Below, piece by piece: positions 8,246 through 17,377 of a stretch of DNA of 64,000 nt (the first letter of the stretch is position 1; every line of letters begins with the position of its first letter). A program made the translations under genes and the position numbers. The notes below the pieces were generated by a model. It saw nothing but the letters and a program-made list of their open reading frames with translations. It ran no database searches and was not told the DNA's origin. Source of the stretch: Anaerostipes amylophilus. GTDB lineage: Bacteria; Bacillota; Clostridia; Lachnospirales; Lachnospiraceae. The DNA is taken from positions 186,001 through 250,000 of the forward strand of contig NZ_JAOQJG010000001.1 in the NCBI RefSeq assembly GCF_025567365.1, given 5' to 3'.

Positions 8246-9259
8246 TTATTTTTTCTTTGTTTTTTTCTTGTCATCTTCTGCAAGATATTCGATATATTTT
8301 CCTGTACCGATCGCTACAGCTGTTAAAGGATCCTCTGCTGTCATTGTGTTGATTCCAGTCTTTTCTTCGATCAGTTCTTCTAATCCCTGAATTAAAGATC
8401 CACCACCTGTTAAGACGATTCCACGATCAGAAATATCTGCTGCTAATTCTGGTGGAGTTCTCTCCAGTACATTGTGTACTGCGTCTACGATCTGGTACGC
8501 AGGTTCTCTTAAGGCTTCTTCTGTTTCTTCAGATGTAACAGTTACTGTCTTAGGAAGTCCTGTTACAAGGTTACGTCCACGAACGTCCATTGTAAGATTT
8601 TCTGGACGTTTGTATACTGTACCTACATTAATCTTGATATCTTCTGCTGTACGTTCTCCGATCAATAAGTTATGTTTCTTACGCATAAAACGAACGATAG
8701 CTTCATCAAAATCGTCTCCAGCTACTTTGATAGAATTGCTTACTACAACTCCACCTAAAGAAATAACAGCGATATCTGCTGTACCTCCACCGATATCAAC
8801 GATCATATTTCCACATGGTTTTGCAATGTCGATTCCTGCCCCGATTGCTGCTGCAACTGGTTCTTCAATGATAGAAACGTCTCTTGCTCCTGCCTGATAT
8901 GTTGCATCTTCTACTGCTTTCTTCTCAACTTCTGTAGCACCACTTGGTACACAGACACTGATGCGAGGCTTTCTTCCAAATAAAGATTTACCAACTGTTC
9001 TGTCGATAAAATAGCTTAACATCTTCTCTGTTACTGTATAATCAGAGATAACTCCCTGACGTAATGGACGAACTGCCACGATATTTCCTGGTGTTCTTCC
9101 TAACATTAAACGTGCTTCTTCTCCAATTGCTTTGATCTTATTTGTATTTCTGTCAAATGCCACTACGGATGGCTCTTTTAATACAACTCCCTTACCTTTA
9201 ACGTAAACTAAAACGCTGGCGGTTCCTAAATCAATTCCAATATCTGTTCCTGCTGCCAT
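8246..9259 (-). CDS. mreB: Rod shape-determining protein MreB/Mbl
   Basis: This 337-residue actin-like ATPase forms filaments on the inner membrane face and directs side-wall synthesis. Seen are the phosphate-1 motif GIDLGTASVLVY, the phosphate-2 segment MIVDIGGGTADIAVISLGG and the adenosine motif GIVLTGGGSLIQGL. The N-terminal MAAGTDIGID lacks a long amphipathic helix, as in Gram-positive members. No mreC or mreD follows, so it is a stand-alone paralogue of the Mbl/MreBH kind rather than part of a shape operon. A lysine-rich tail (EDDKKKTKKK) ends the protein. Confidence 0.95.
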   Translation of the reverse strand: MAAGTDIGIDLGTASVLVYVKGKGVVLKEPSVVAFDRNTNKIKAIGEEARLMLGRTPGNIVAVRPLRQGVISDYTVTEKMLSYFIDRTVGKSLFGRKPRISVCVPSGATEVEKKAVEDATYQAGARDVSIIEEPVAAAIGAGIDIAKPCGNMIVDIGGGTADIAVISLGGVVVSNSIKVAGDDFDEAIVRFMRKKHNLLIGERTAEDIKINVGTVYKRPENLTMDVRGRNLVTGLPKTVTVTSEETEEALREPAYQIVDAVHNVLERTPPELAADISDRGIVLTGGGSLIQGLEELIEEKTGINTMTAEDPLTAVAIGTGKYIEYLAEDDKKKTKKK

Positions 9260-9348
9260 GGCAAAAAATTCCCCTTTCGCTTTCTCTTATCTATCATTAT
9301 TATGTTATATCTTCTTCATCAGTATACACATGTACACATACTTCTCTT

Positions 9349-9376
9349 ATTATATACATTTCTGCAGAAAATTCAA
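9349..9376 (-). promoter_or_regulatory. Predicted sigma-A promoter of mreB
   Basis: TTGAAT (9371-9376) and TATAAT (9349-9354) are 16 bases apart on the minus strand, leaving a leader of about 85 bases. Confidence 0.6.
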
Positions 9377-9420
9377 CGTTTTTTTACATATTCCGCTAAA
9401 ATTCAGTAAATCTTAAGAAC

Positions 9421-10281
9421 TTACTTTTCCCAGCGTCCAGAAGCCCCGCACGGAAGTACCAATCCGTTTGATGAAACCGGTAATCCGATCTCATCTGAAA
9501 TGACTTTTCCACCGAATTTTGCTGCTACCTGAGTTTCTAACATATAAGTTAAAACTGCAGGTTGTAAACCTGTTGTATAAGAGTTTACAAGGAAAAATAA
9601 TGGATCATCTGATAGAATCTTTGTACATAGTTCAATGAATGGATAAATCTTCTCTTCGATCTTCCAGATCTCACCTTTTGGTCCTCTTCCATAAGATGGG
9701 GGATCCATGATGATTCCATCGTAGTGATTGCCTCTTCGGATCTCACGTTCTACAAACTTCACACAGTCATCAACTAACCATCGGATTGGTTTTTCTCTTA
9801 ATCCGGAAAGCTGTGCGTTTTCTTTTGCCCAGTTTACCATACCTTTGGATGCGTCAACGTGTGTGACTGATGCTCCTGCTGCTGCAGCTGCAAGTGTTGC
9901 TCCTCCTGTGTAAGCAAATAAGTTTAATACTTTAACAGGTCGTCCTGCTTTTCTGATCTTTTCAGAGAACCAGTCCCAGTTCACTGCCTGTTCTGGGAAT
10001 AATCCTGTGTGTTTGAAACTGAATGGCTGCAAGTGAAACTTCAATTCCTTGTAGTGAATATCCCATGTCTTAGGGAGATCAAAAAATTCCCACTGTCCAC
10101 CGCCTTTATGACTTCTGTGATAATGGCCGTTTGGCTTCTTCCACTGTCTTAATTTCTTTGGTGTATTCCATAGTACCTGTGGGTCTGGTCTTACCAGAAA
10201 ATAGTCTCCCCAGCGTTCTAATTTCTCACCGTTTGATGTATCTAAGACTTCATAGTCTTTCCATTGGTCTGCTAACCACAT
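9421..10281 (-). CDS. Class I SAM-dependent methyltransferase (PF10672-like)
   Basis: The 286-residue protein resembles the catalytic half of rRNA large-subunit methyltransferases. The SAM-binding motif is NLFAYTGGATLAAAAAGASVTHVD, then DPPSYGRGPKGEIW (the DPPxY catalytic loop) and a late VNSYTTG. It lacks an N-terminal PUA domain, so the nucleic acid target is uncertain. ATG at 10281 is chosen because GAAAGTGAG lies about 8 bases upstream; a GTG at 10296 in the same frame is an alternative. It is a single gene. Confidence 0.85.
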   Translation of the reverse strand: MWLADQWKDYEVLDTSNGEKLERWGDYFLVRPDPQVLWNTPKKLRQWKKPNGHYHRSHKGGGQWEFFDLPKTWDIHYKELKFHLQPFSFKHTGLFPEQAVNWDWFSEKIRKAGRPVKVLNLFAYTGGATLAAAAAGASVTHVDASKGMVNWAKENAQLSGLREKPIRWLVDDCVKFVEREIRRGNHYDGIIMDPPSYGRGPKGEIWKIEEKIYPFIELCTKILSDDPLFFLVNSYTTGLQPAVLTYMLETQVAAKFGGKVISDEIGLPVSSNGLVLPCGASGRWEK

Positions 10282-10408
10282 ATTGTATATTCTCACTTTC
10301 TGTTTCTTCTATAAAAATATCATCATTGAAATATCTTCTTTCGTATGTATCTACATACTTATGTTTATTATAGCCTAAAGACAATTTCTTTCGCAAGGGT
10401 TCTATATA

Positions 10409-10451
10409 GAAAAAAAGAACTTTCTGCATCTTTACCATACAGAAAGTTCTT
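10409..10451 (-). terminator. Terminator of the DUF815 ATPase gene
   Basis: A 12-bp stem AAGAACTTTCTG/CAGAAAGTTCTT (10415-10426, 10440-10451) is followed on the minus strand by a 6-7 base T run. Confidence 0.85.
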
Positions 10452-10473
10452 AAATTAAGTAATAGCTATAATT

Positions 10474-11781
10474 TTACGCCTGAAGTCCCATCAAATGATT
10501 AATAAACTGCTGTGCTGTACGTCCAGAAATTCCTCCATGGCTTAATTCCCATTTGTTTGCTTCGAGTTTCAGTTCGTCTTCTCCCATTTTAATTCCTGCT
10601 TTACGAGCAAGTTCGAATACGATCTCGAAGTATTCTTTCTGGCTTGGTTTTGAGTAGTTGATCGTAACACCAAAACGATTTACCAGAGATAATTTTTCTT
10701 CCATTGTATCGGATCTGTGCATTCCATTGCTATTTTCAACATCATTTCTATCGTTCCATGTCTCTTTGATCAGATGACGACGGTTGGATGTTGCATAAAT
10801 TAAGATATTCTCAGGTTTTGTCTCGACACCACCTTCGATAACTGCTTTTAAGAATTTGTATTCAATCTCAAATTCTTCGAAAGAAAGGTCATCCATGTAA
10901 ATGATGAATCTGTAGTTTCTGTTCTTGATCTGAGCAATTACATTAGAAAGATCTTTAAACTGATGTTTATAAATCTCGATCATACGCAATCCCTGATCAT
11001 AGTATTCATTTACAATAGCTTTGATACTTGTAGACTTACCTGTACCGCTATCACCAAATAGCAGAACGTTGTTTGCTTTTCTTCCTTCAACAAATGCTTC
11101 TGTATTCTCAACAAGTTTCTGTTTCTGAATCTCATATCCGACAAGATCAGACAATACAACTTTGTCCATGTTATTGATCGCGCGGAAGCGGATGTTATTA
11201 TCTCCACATTCTTCGATACGGAATGCTTTATTAAGGCCAAACATACCAACTCCATATGCTTTGTAGAAGTCTGTGACCATATCAAAGAACTCGTTCTCGT
11301 CTTTGGCTGTCTCTAATCTCTCACTTAATGCCTGAACTTTTTCACTGACATTCTTATTGTACATTAATTCGGGTTTACCGATCGCTTTATAATCAGAGAT
11401 TCTGCTAAAGCAGTCAACTCCTAATTCATCTTCGATTCTGCTAAAATCAAAATCAAATAATTCTTTGAATGCTTTGAAATCACTCTTTGCAAAGTGGTTA
11501 ACACTTCCTTCGCTGGCACCAACTTTCTCACATGTGATACTGAATGGATTTTCATTTGTGATCAGTAAGTATGTTAAATAATTGTGCCACAGATTCTTAT
11601 CAAATGCGTAATCTGTTGCAACTTCTAAGATTCTTTTTACCTGTTTAAATACTCTTGTTCTTAAAACATCTTTTGTTTGTGATCCTTCGTCCATGCAGCG
11701 GAAAATATCACTTAACTGCATTAAGATGGATTCTTCGTCCATGTCACCATAGATCAATAATTTTGATACGATATTATACAT
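10474..11781 (-). CDS. DUF815 AAA+ ATPase
   Basis: The 435-residue protein belongs to the DUF815 ATP-binding family, common in clostridia and in some Gram-negatives. Walker A is FGDSGTGKS at 243-251 and the Walker B-like IIYMDDLSFEEFE follows; the pattern MIEIYKHQFKDLSNVIAQIKNRNYRFIIYMDDL is family-typical. Residues 1-200 are a helical domain of unknown role. No membrane segment is present, so it is cytoplasmic. The family's biological function is not established. It stands alone with its own terminator. Confidence 0.85.
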   Translation of the reverse strand: MYNIVSKLLIYGDMDEESILMQLSDIFRCMDEGSQTKDVLRTRVFKQVKRILEVATDYAFDKNLWHNYLTYLLITNENPFSITCEKVGASEGSVNHFAKSDFKAFKELFDFDFSRIEDELGVDCFSRISDYKAIGKPELMYNKNVSEKVQALSERLETAKDENEFFDMVTDFYKAYGVGMFGLNKAFRIEECGDNNIRFRAINNMDKVVLSDLVGYEIQKQKLVENTEAFVEGRKANNVLLFGDSGTGKSTSIKAIVNEYYDQGLRMIEIYKHQFKDLSNVIAQIKNRNYRFIIYMDDLSFEEFEIEYKFLKAVIEGGVETKPENILIYATSNRRHLIKETWNDRNDVENSNGMHRSDTMEEKLSLVNRFGVTINYSKPSQKEYFEIVFELARKAGIKMGEDELKLEANKWELSHGGISGRTAQQFINHLMGLQA

Positions 11782-11994
11782 CTCTTGTCTTCCCCCAAAC
11801 TTTCTCTTAAAATCATTCTTTTGTAACTGTTAGCAATCGTTACGTTTATTTTGGTCTTAGGTACGATTTTATACCTTTTGATTTGTATTTTTCAATAGTT
11901 TTGAAATATTTTCATGTAAAAGTTTATGTTTTTAGAAATCTTTCGTACATCGTTTTACAATATCACATGGCACCTTAAGATTCTGGCCGATTTC

Positions 11995-13212
11995 TTATTC
12001 TGTTTTTCCAATCAGCCAGTCAAGTGCATTAATTCTTCTAATTCCTTCATAATCCGCTTCTGGATCTTCATCCAATGTTAGCAAAATCTTTTGATAATGA
12101 TCATGAATCTTTTGAAGTGGCAACAATTCTCTCTTTAATGTTTTTTCGTCTCGAACTGTTGCAGCTACCTGATAATAGATGATCCTTTTTTGATCCATAC
12201 AAACAAAATCGACTTCCAAATCATCAAGCTTTCCTACATATACTTCATATCCTCTTCGGATCAACTCTAAATATATGACATTTTCCAATATATGTCCAAC
12301 ATCTGTTGATCTGCTTCCTAATAACATATATCTTAATCCAATATCAGCAACATAATATTTTTCTAATGTTTTCAGATATTGTTTTCCCTTGATATTATAT
12401 CTTTTCGCCTGATATATAACATAGCTTTCCATAAATGCTGTCAAATATTTTTCAACTGCTCTTACATCTATTTTCCTTCCAGCTGATGTCATGGTGTCTG
12501 CAATCTTCTTTGTAGATAATTGATTCCCAATATTATCAAAAATAAATCTTGTAATACTTTCTAACATCATCGTATCTGTAATCTTATGTCTTTGAGCAAT
12601 ATCTTTTACTATAATTGTATTATAAATTCCATCCAGATAATCTCGGATTTCTTTCGGATGTCCAGCTAATTCCAATGCATATGGAAAAGAGCTGTTTTCC
12701 AGATATGTTGTATATTTTCTTTGAAGATTATCCTCATCTCCAGTACTTTCTACATATTCTTTAAAGGACAATGGCAGCATTTTAATTTCTACATATCTTC
12801 CAGATAATAATGTTGCAATTTCAGATGATAGCATGTTGGCATTTGAACCTGTCACATATAGGTCAACATTATTTTTTATATATAAACTGTCTACAACTCT
12901 TGGAAAATCTTCACATTGCTGAATTTCATCCAAGAATATATAATTCATCTGGTCTGGCAATAGTCGTTCTTTGATATATGCATAAAGTTTTTTAGGATCT
13001 CTCATATCATAAAAATCATAATCTTCAAGATTTATTGCTATGATCTGCTCATTTGTTACTTTCATTTCTTTCTGCAAATAATCTTGATAAATTTCCATGA
13101 TCGTAGATTTTCCGCATCTTCGGATTCCTGTAATAACTTTAATTAACTGTTTATCTTTAAATGCGATTAACTTATTTAAATAGTCGTCACGACTTATTAT
13201 CTTACTTACCAT
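11995..13212 (-). CDS. AAA ATPase with C-terminal DUF4143 domain
   Basis: The 405-residue protein is a COG1373-type ATPase. Walker A ITGIRRCGKST is near residue 27, YIFLDEIQQCEDFPRVVD is Walker B plus sensor, and the DUF4143 part around 200-350 ends with VDFVCMDQKRIIYYQVA, a PD-(D/E)XK-like element (D-V-D-F then Q-V). The family is widespread in gut anaerobes; roles in defence or toxin-antitoxin systems have been proposed, without proof for this gene. It stands alone in an AT-rich stretch, with a palindromic promoter region. Confidence 0.87.
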   Translation of the reverse strand: MVSKIISRDDYLNKLIAFKDKQLIKVITGIRRCGKSTIMEIYQDYLQKEMKVTNEQIIAINLEDYDFYDMRDPKKLYAYIKERLLPDQMNYIFLDEIQQCEDFPRVVDSLYIKNNVDLYVTGSNANMLSSEIATLLSGRYVEIKMLPLSFKEYVESTGDEDNLQRKYTTYLENSSFPYALELAGHPKEIRDYLDGIYNTIIVKDIAQRHKITDTMMLESITRFIFDNIGNQLSTKKIADTMTSAGRKIDVRAVEKYLTAFMESYVIYQAKRYNIKGKQYLKTLEKYYVADIGLRYMLLGSRSTDVGHILENVIYLELIRRGYEVYVGKLDDLEVDFVCMDQKRIIYYQVAATVRDEKTLKRELLPLQKIHDHYQKILLTLDEDPEADYEGIRRINALDWLIGKTE

Positions 13213-13243
13213 TTTATTATCCTCCTTTTATAAATTTTATTAT

Positions 13244-13303
13244 ATTTTAGCTTTTTATTTCATTATTTTCAATAGTTTTATACAATTGATGTATAAAACT
13301 ATT
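13244..13303 (-). promoter_or_regulatory. Promoter with an abutting 14-bp palindrome upstream of the DUF4143 gene
   Basis: TTGAAA (13267-13272) and TAAAAT (13244-13249) are 17 bases apart on the minus strand. A perfect inverted repeat AATAGTTTTATACA/TGTATAAAACTATT (13271-13284, 13290-13303) overlaps the -35 edge, the position of a regulator site. The rest of 13304-13397 is AT-rich, with nothing recognised. Confidence 0.55.
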
Positions 13304-13397
13304 GCATTTTGTATATTTTTTGTAATTTTTATACTATTTTTTTATAATCAACAAACTTTTTATAATATATTTTTTGTAAAAGACAATAAATTCATAC

Positions 13398-13445
13398 AAA
13401 AATAGTGAGACCGGAATTTCTATTTGTTCTTGTCTCACTATTTTT
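13398..13445. terminator. Terminator after the glycerate kinase pseudogene
   Basis: The stem AAAAATAGTGAGAC/GTCTCACTATTTTT (13398-13411, 13432-13445) is T-tailed in both directions. It ends the minus-strand glycerate kinase transcript. Confidence 0.85.
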
Positions 13446-13458
13446 ACTTACAATATTC

Positions 13459-14363
13459 TTATTTTAATACTTTTACCATTCGAAACACCTGCTCTACTGT
13501 ATCCATCAGATTCTCATTGGCATTTTTCTTCTTCATTGCATCTTCCAATGATACAGCTGATCTTACAATTGGAAAATATGCATCAATTCCTGCTTCGTTG
13601 CATGCAGCTGCACCTTTGGTCACTGCTCCTGAGAATCCTAATACTAATTTTCCATATTTCTTCGCAAGTTTTGCTACTCCGATCGGTGCTTTTCCCATCG
13701 CTGTCTGAGCATCTAAGCATCCTTCTCCTGTGATCACGATGTCCGCATCTTTGATCTCTTCTTCTAGTTTTGTTTCATGTAAGATCAAGTCAACACCTGA
13801 CTTTAGGGTTGCATTTGTAAACGTTAAAAATGCAAATCCTAAACCACCTGCTGCTCCTGTTCCTGGTTTATTAGCATCTGCTTTTGTAAAGCTTTGTTTT
13901 GCAATCTTTGCATAATCTGCTAACCACTGATCCATGTCTTTTACCATCTGCTTCGTGGCACCTTTTTGTGGACCAAAGATCGCACTGCAGCCTTCTTCTC
14001 CACATAATGGATTTGTCACATCGCAGGCAATATGAAATTCACAGTCTTTTAATTCTGAGATTACATGGTCATCTTTGATCTTTGCTAAATCTTTTAATCC
14101 GATTGCTCCGTGTTTGATCTGATTTCCATCTTTGTCGAGAAAATCGTATCCCAACGCCTGTAACATTCCAGCCCCACCATCATTCGTTGCACTTCCACCA
14201 ATTCCCATGATGAAACGTCTGCAGCCTTTATGAATCGCATCAGTGATCATCTGTCCAACTCCATAAGTTGTTGTGTATAATGGATTCCTTTTTCAATTGC
14301 ATGTGCTGCTTGGATTGATGTCAGACTTCCCTTCAATGAATCAATCGCAATTACTACTTTCAT
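13459..14363 (-). pseudogene. glxK: Glycerate kinase, internal deletion plus frameshift
   Basis: The start at 14363 (GGAGG site upstream) reads MKVVIAIDSLKGSLTSIQAA then HAIEKGI, the family N-terminus. At about 14282 the frame changes, and in a second frame the sequence continues NPLYTTTYGVGQMITDAIHKG and GIGGSATNDGGAGML to the normal C-terminus. In intact glycerate kinases (about 375 residues) some 80 residues lie between these blocks, including the DGGEGT substrate region. Those codons are missing and the join is out of frame; the first frame stops about 12 codons later. The 263-residue downstream ORF could only be made from an internal ATG at 14250. Glycerate phosphorylation by this gene should be lost. 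Confidence 0.85.
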
Positions 14364-14398
14364 CCGAAAACCTCCGCTTTCTTTTGTATCTTATCAAC

Positions 14399-17059
14399 TT
14401 ATTTTCCACATTTGAATACTAATTTTCTCAGACAATCCACAGGAATCATCGTCATTGACAACAAGACTGTGACAATCCAGCCTTTTGCCCCAAATGGAAT
14501 GCAGCTAAACATATTTCCGATCCATGTAAATAGTGGAAACGGAATCAGTGCTGCATTTACGATAATGATCTGTACTAACATGATGATAAAGAATACCTTT
14601 AAGAAATCTGGATTTTCATTTAATCGTTTAAAGATTCCAAACCTGTCATCTCTAACATTGAATCCATTAAATAATGCACTAAAGATAAATAATACAAAAT
14701 ACGCTGTCAAATGTTCGGCTTCATTGTCAAATATATGACTGATCACTGGAAGTTTTAAGAATAGAAAACTTAAAATAACCAACCATACTCCTGACCATCC
14801 GATCTGTATTGCCATATCTTTACTGATAATACTCTCATCACGTTTTCTTGGTGCCTCTTTCATATATTTATGAAGTGCTGGTTCATTTCCAAGCATCATA
14901 GCTCCAAGACCATCCATGACTAGATTTACAAATAGTAAATGTGTAACCTTCAATGGTTCTTCCACACCAAAAAATGGTGCAACCGCGCTGACAACAACGG
15001 CTGCCACGTTGATCACTAGCTGAAATCTACAGAACTTCAAGATATTATGATAGATCGTTCTTCCATACCAGATGGCATCTTTGATCGATGAGAAATTATC
15101 ATCCAAAATGACGATCTTACCAGCTTCTTTCGCAGCTTCCGTTCCACTTCCCATCGCAAATCCGACATCTGCTCGTTTCAATGCTGGAGAGTCATTGACA
15201 CCATCACCTGTCATACCTACGACAAGATTCATTTCCTGGCACAGACGTACCATTCTTGACTTATCTGTCGGCAATGCCCTTGCAATAACACGGATCTCTG
15301 GAAGGATCGCTTTGACTTCATCATCACTCATCTGATTTAACTGTGCAGAAGATAATGCTCTGTCTGATTCATTCTTTAATAATCCTGCATCCTTTGCGAT
15401 CGCTACTGCCGTCTCCAAGCGGTCACCTGTGATCATTACAACTTGAATTCCAGCTTCCTGAACTTCTCTGATCGCATCTTTTGCGGATGGTCGGACATCA
15501 TCCCTGATCGCAACTAACCCTATGAGTACAAGATCATCATTGATCTGATTCTTTACAAGTTCTTTCTCTGAATAGCCAAATGCAAGAACACGCATTGCTT
15601 TTGCTGCCAATGCATCGATTTTCGCATTTAATGCCTTATGATCGATCTCTTTGATCTCCCCATCTGCGTTTATATATTTTACTGCCTTTGTAAGTAAACG
15701 TTCTGGCGCACCTTTATAAAATGTTTTTCCTAACACTTCAATTCTTGCCTGACTGAATTTATTGGATGAGTTAAATCCCTGATGTGTTGTAACTTTACAT
15801 TCTTTGTTCTCATCTAACATATAAAATGTCTCTTCTCCAATAAATTTTAATAACGCCTGATCCGTCGCATTCCCACCAATAACTTTATGGTATACATCAA
15901 ACATCGCCTGCGTGTTTTTCCCGATCGCAAGATCTAATAATCCCTTTACTTTTCCATGCTGTTTTAATTCTTTTGGCGGAATGGAAGTTCCATCTGCTGT
16001 AAAAAAGTCAACAACTTCCAACTCCCCTTTTGTGATCGTTCCTGTCTTATCACTAAATAAGATATTCAGGGAACCTGCAGTCTCAATTCCTTCCGCTTTA
16101 CGGACCAATACATTATGATCTAACATCTTACTCGTATTCTGCATCAAAACAAGCGAGATCATCAAAGGAAGCCCCTCTGGAACCGCACAGACGATAATTA
16201 CAACCGCCAGTGAAACTGCATTGATCAAATCCTCAACAACCTTCGCAACACCCATAGCAAAATATGCCTGAATACCACCAGCCATTAAAATAAAATATCC
16301 AAAATATAACGCTGCGATCACGATCGCACCAATATATCCAAACTTAGAAATCTGATCAGCAAGCTTAGAAAGTTTGACCTTCAATGGAGAATCTGGTTCT
16401 TCTTCCTGCATCTCCTCAGCCATCTTTCCCATCATTGTATGGAGTCCAACTCTCTGGACATCCATCACACCTTCCCCATCAAAGATCACAGCCCCACGGA
16501 ACAAAGAATACGAATCTACAAATGTATCTCCCGTAATCTCCTCCGCTAGATAAACATTCTCTCCGGCTGCCTTCTTCTCACACTCCTCTGCTTCTCCATT
16601 TAAAGCAGAATTATTCACTCTTAAACTTCCTTCATGCAAAATACCATCCGCAGGAATCTTATCCCCCGACTGCAATAGCACCTGATCACCGACAACCACA
16701 TCATCGACATCAATGACTGCCACGACACCATTTCTGTGGACCTTACACTGATCTTTCTTCGCACTTTCCTTCAATTCTCGATACTTCGTATCACTGGCAA
16801 CCCCAGTCTTCGCCGTAACAAACGCCACGATCAAAACCGCTACGATCGTACCTGTTGGCTCATAAATCTCTGCATACCCAAAGAAAAACATTACGATCAT
16901 CAGACCCGCGATCACAAGCAGCACCCGGATCATCGGATCCTGAAACGTCTCCTTAAACTCCTGCCAAAATGTTGTCGGCTCAGAGTCCGGAATCTCATTG
17001 GAGCCATATTTGGCTCTAGATTCCTTTACTTCTTTATCTGTAAGACCTTTTATGTTCAT
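14399..17059 (-). CDS. Calcium-type P2 P-type cation ATPase
   Basis: The 886-residue membrane pump would use ATP to export Ca2+ (or another divalent cation). The phosphorylation motif SDKTGTITKGE has Asp337, PEGLP in transmembrane helix 4 (294-298) is the calcium-site signature, and TGDGVNDSPALK is the hinge motif. The helix 6 N-x-x-x-D (NLVMDGLGA) fits Ca2+ pumps. Odd: the actuator loop reads LNGEAEE (near 153) where the family has TGES, so the dephosphorylation glutamate is kept but both flanking residues differ. A strong AGGAGG site precedes the ATG. It is a single gene with no neighbour of related function. Confidence 0.92.
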   Translation of the reverse strand: MNIKGLTDKEVKESRAKYGSNEIPDSEPTTFWQEFKETFQDPMIRVLLVIAGLMIVMFFFGYAEIYEPTGTIVAVLIVAFVTAKTGVASDTKYRELKESAKKDQCKVHRNGVVAVIDVDDVVVGDQVLLQSGDKIPADGILHEGSLRVNNSALNGEAEECEKKAAGENVYLAEEITGDTFVDSYSLFRGAVIFDGEGVMDVQRVGLHTMMGKMAEEMQEEEPDSPLKVKLSKLADQISKFGYIGAIVIAALYFGYFILMAGGIQAYFAMGVAKVVEDLINAVSLAVVIIVCAVPEGLPLMISLVLMQNTSKMLDHNVLVRKAEGIETAGSLNILFSDKTGTITKGELEVVDFFTADGTSIPPKELKQHGKVKGLLDLAIGKNTQAMFDVYHKVIGGNATDQALLKFIGEETFYMLDENKECKVTTHQGFNSSNKFSQARIEVLGKTFYKGAPERLLTKAVKYINADGEIKEIDHKALNAKIDALAAKAMRVLAFGYSEKELVKNQINDDLVLIGLVAIRDDVRPSAKDAIREVQEAGIQVVMITGDRLETAVAIAKDAGLLKNESDRALSSAQLNQMSDDEVKAILPEIRVIARALPTDKSRMVRLCQEMNLVVGMTGDGVNDSPALKRADVGFAMGSGTEAAKEAGKIVILDDNFSSIKDAIWYGRTIYHNILKFCRFQLVINVAAVVVSAVAPFFGVEEPLKVTHLLFVNLVMDGLGAMMLGNEPALHKYMKEAPRKRDESIISKDMAIQIGWSGVWLVILSFLFLKLPVISHIFDNEAEHLTAYFVLFIFSALFNGFNVRDDRFGIFKRLNENPDFLKVFFIIMLVQIIIVNAALIPFPLFTWIGNMFSCIPFGAKGWIVTVLLSMTMIPVDCLRKLVFKCGK

Positions 17060-17172
17060 AAATAACTACCTCCTAACCAAATAACTAGTAAAATTTATTT
17101 CTGATTTTCTTTAGTATAACAGAAAACAGTTAAAGCAAAACACCTTTGTAATATTTTAGCTGTTTTTTAGCA

Positions 17173-17204
17173 TAAAAAAGTGGGCTGCAACCATGCAGCC
17201 CACT
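17173..17204 (-). terminator. Terminator in the gap between the DUF2207 and P-ATPase genes
   Basis: The stem AGTGGGCTGCA/TGCAGCCCACT with loop ACCA (17179-17204) is followed on the minus strand by six T residues. It would end the DUF2207/LemA transcript about 170 bases after its stop. The rest of the 17060-17377 gap is AT-rich, with no gene that I can support. Confidence 0.8.
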
Positions 17205-17377
17205 ATAATGAAAAGAGAGGATTAAAATATATATGAAAAACTATGTCTTAAGTATACCAAAATCTCCACTTCATTCAATATTCTAAATCTAAACAATTCT
17301 AAAGAAATTATAAACTTGTATAAAGAGAAAATTATCCACAATTATATTTATGTTACAAAATAACTATCAACAATCGG

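Noticed and set aside
17221..17290. Short 17-codon open frame with AGAGAGG upstream (MKNYVLSIPKS)
   Set aside because: Too short and without support; it lies in the spacer between minus-strand genes just past a terminator.
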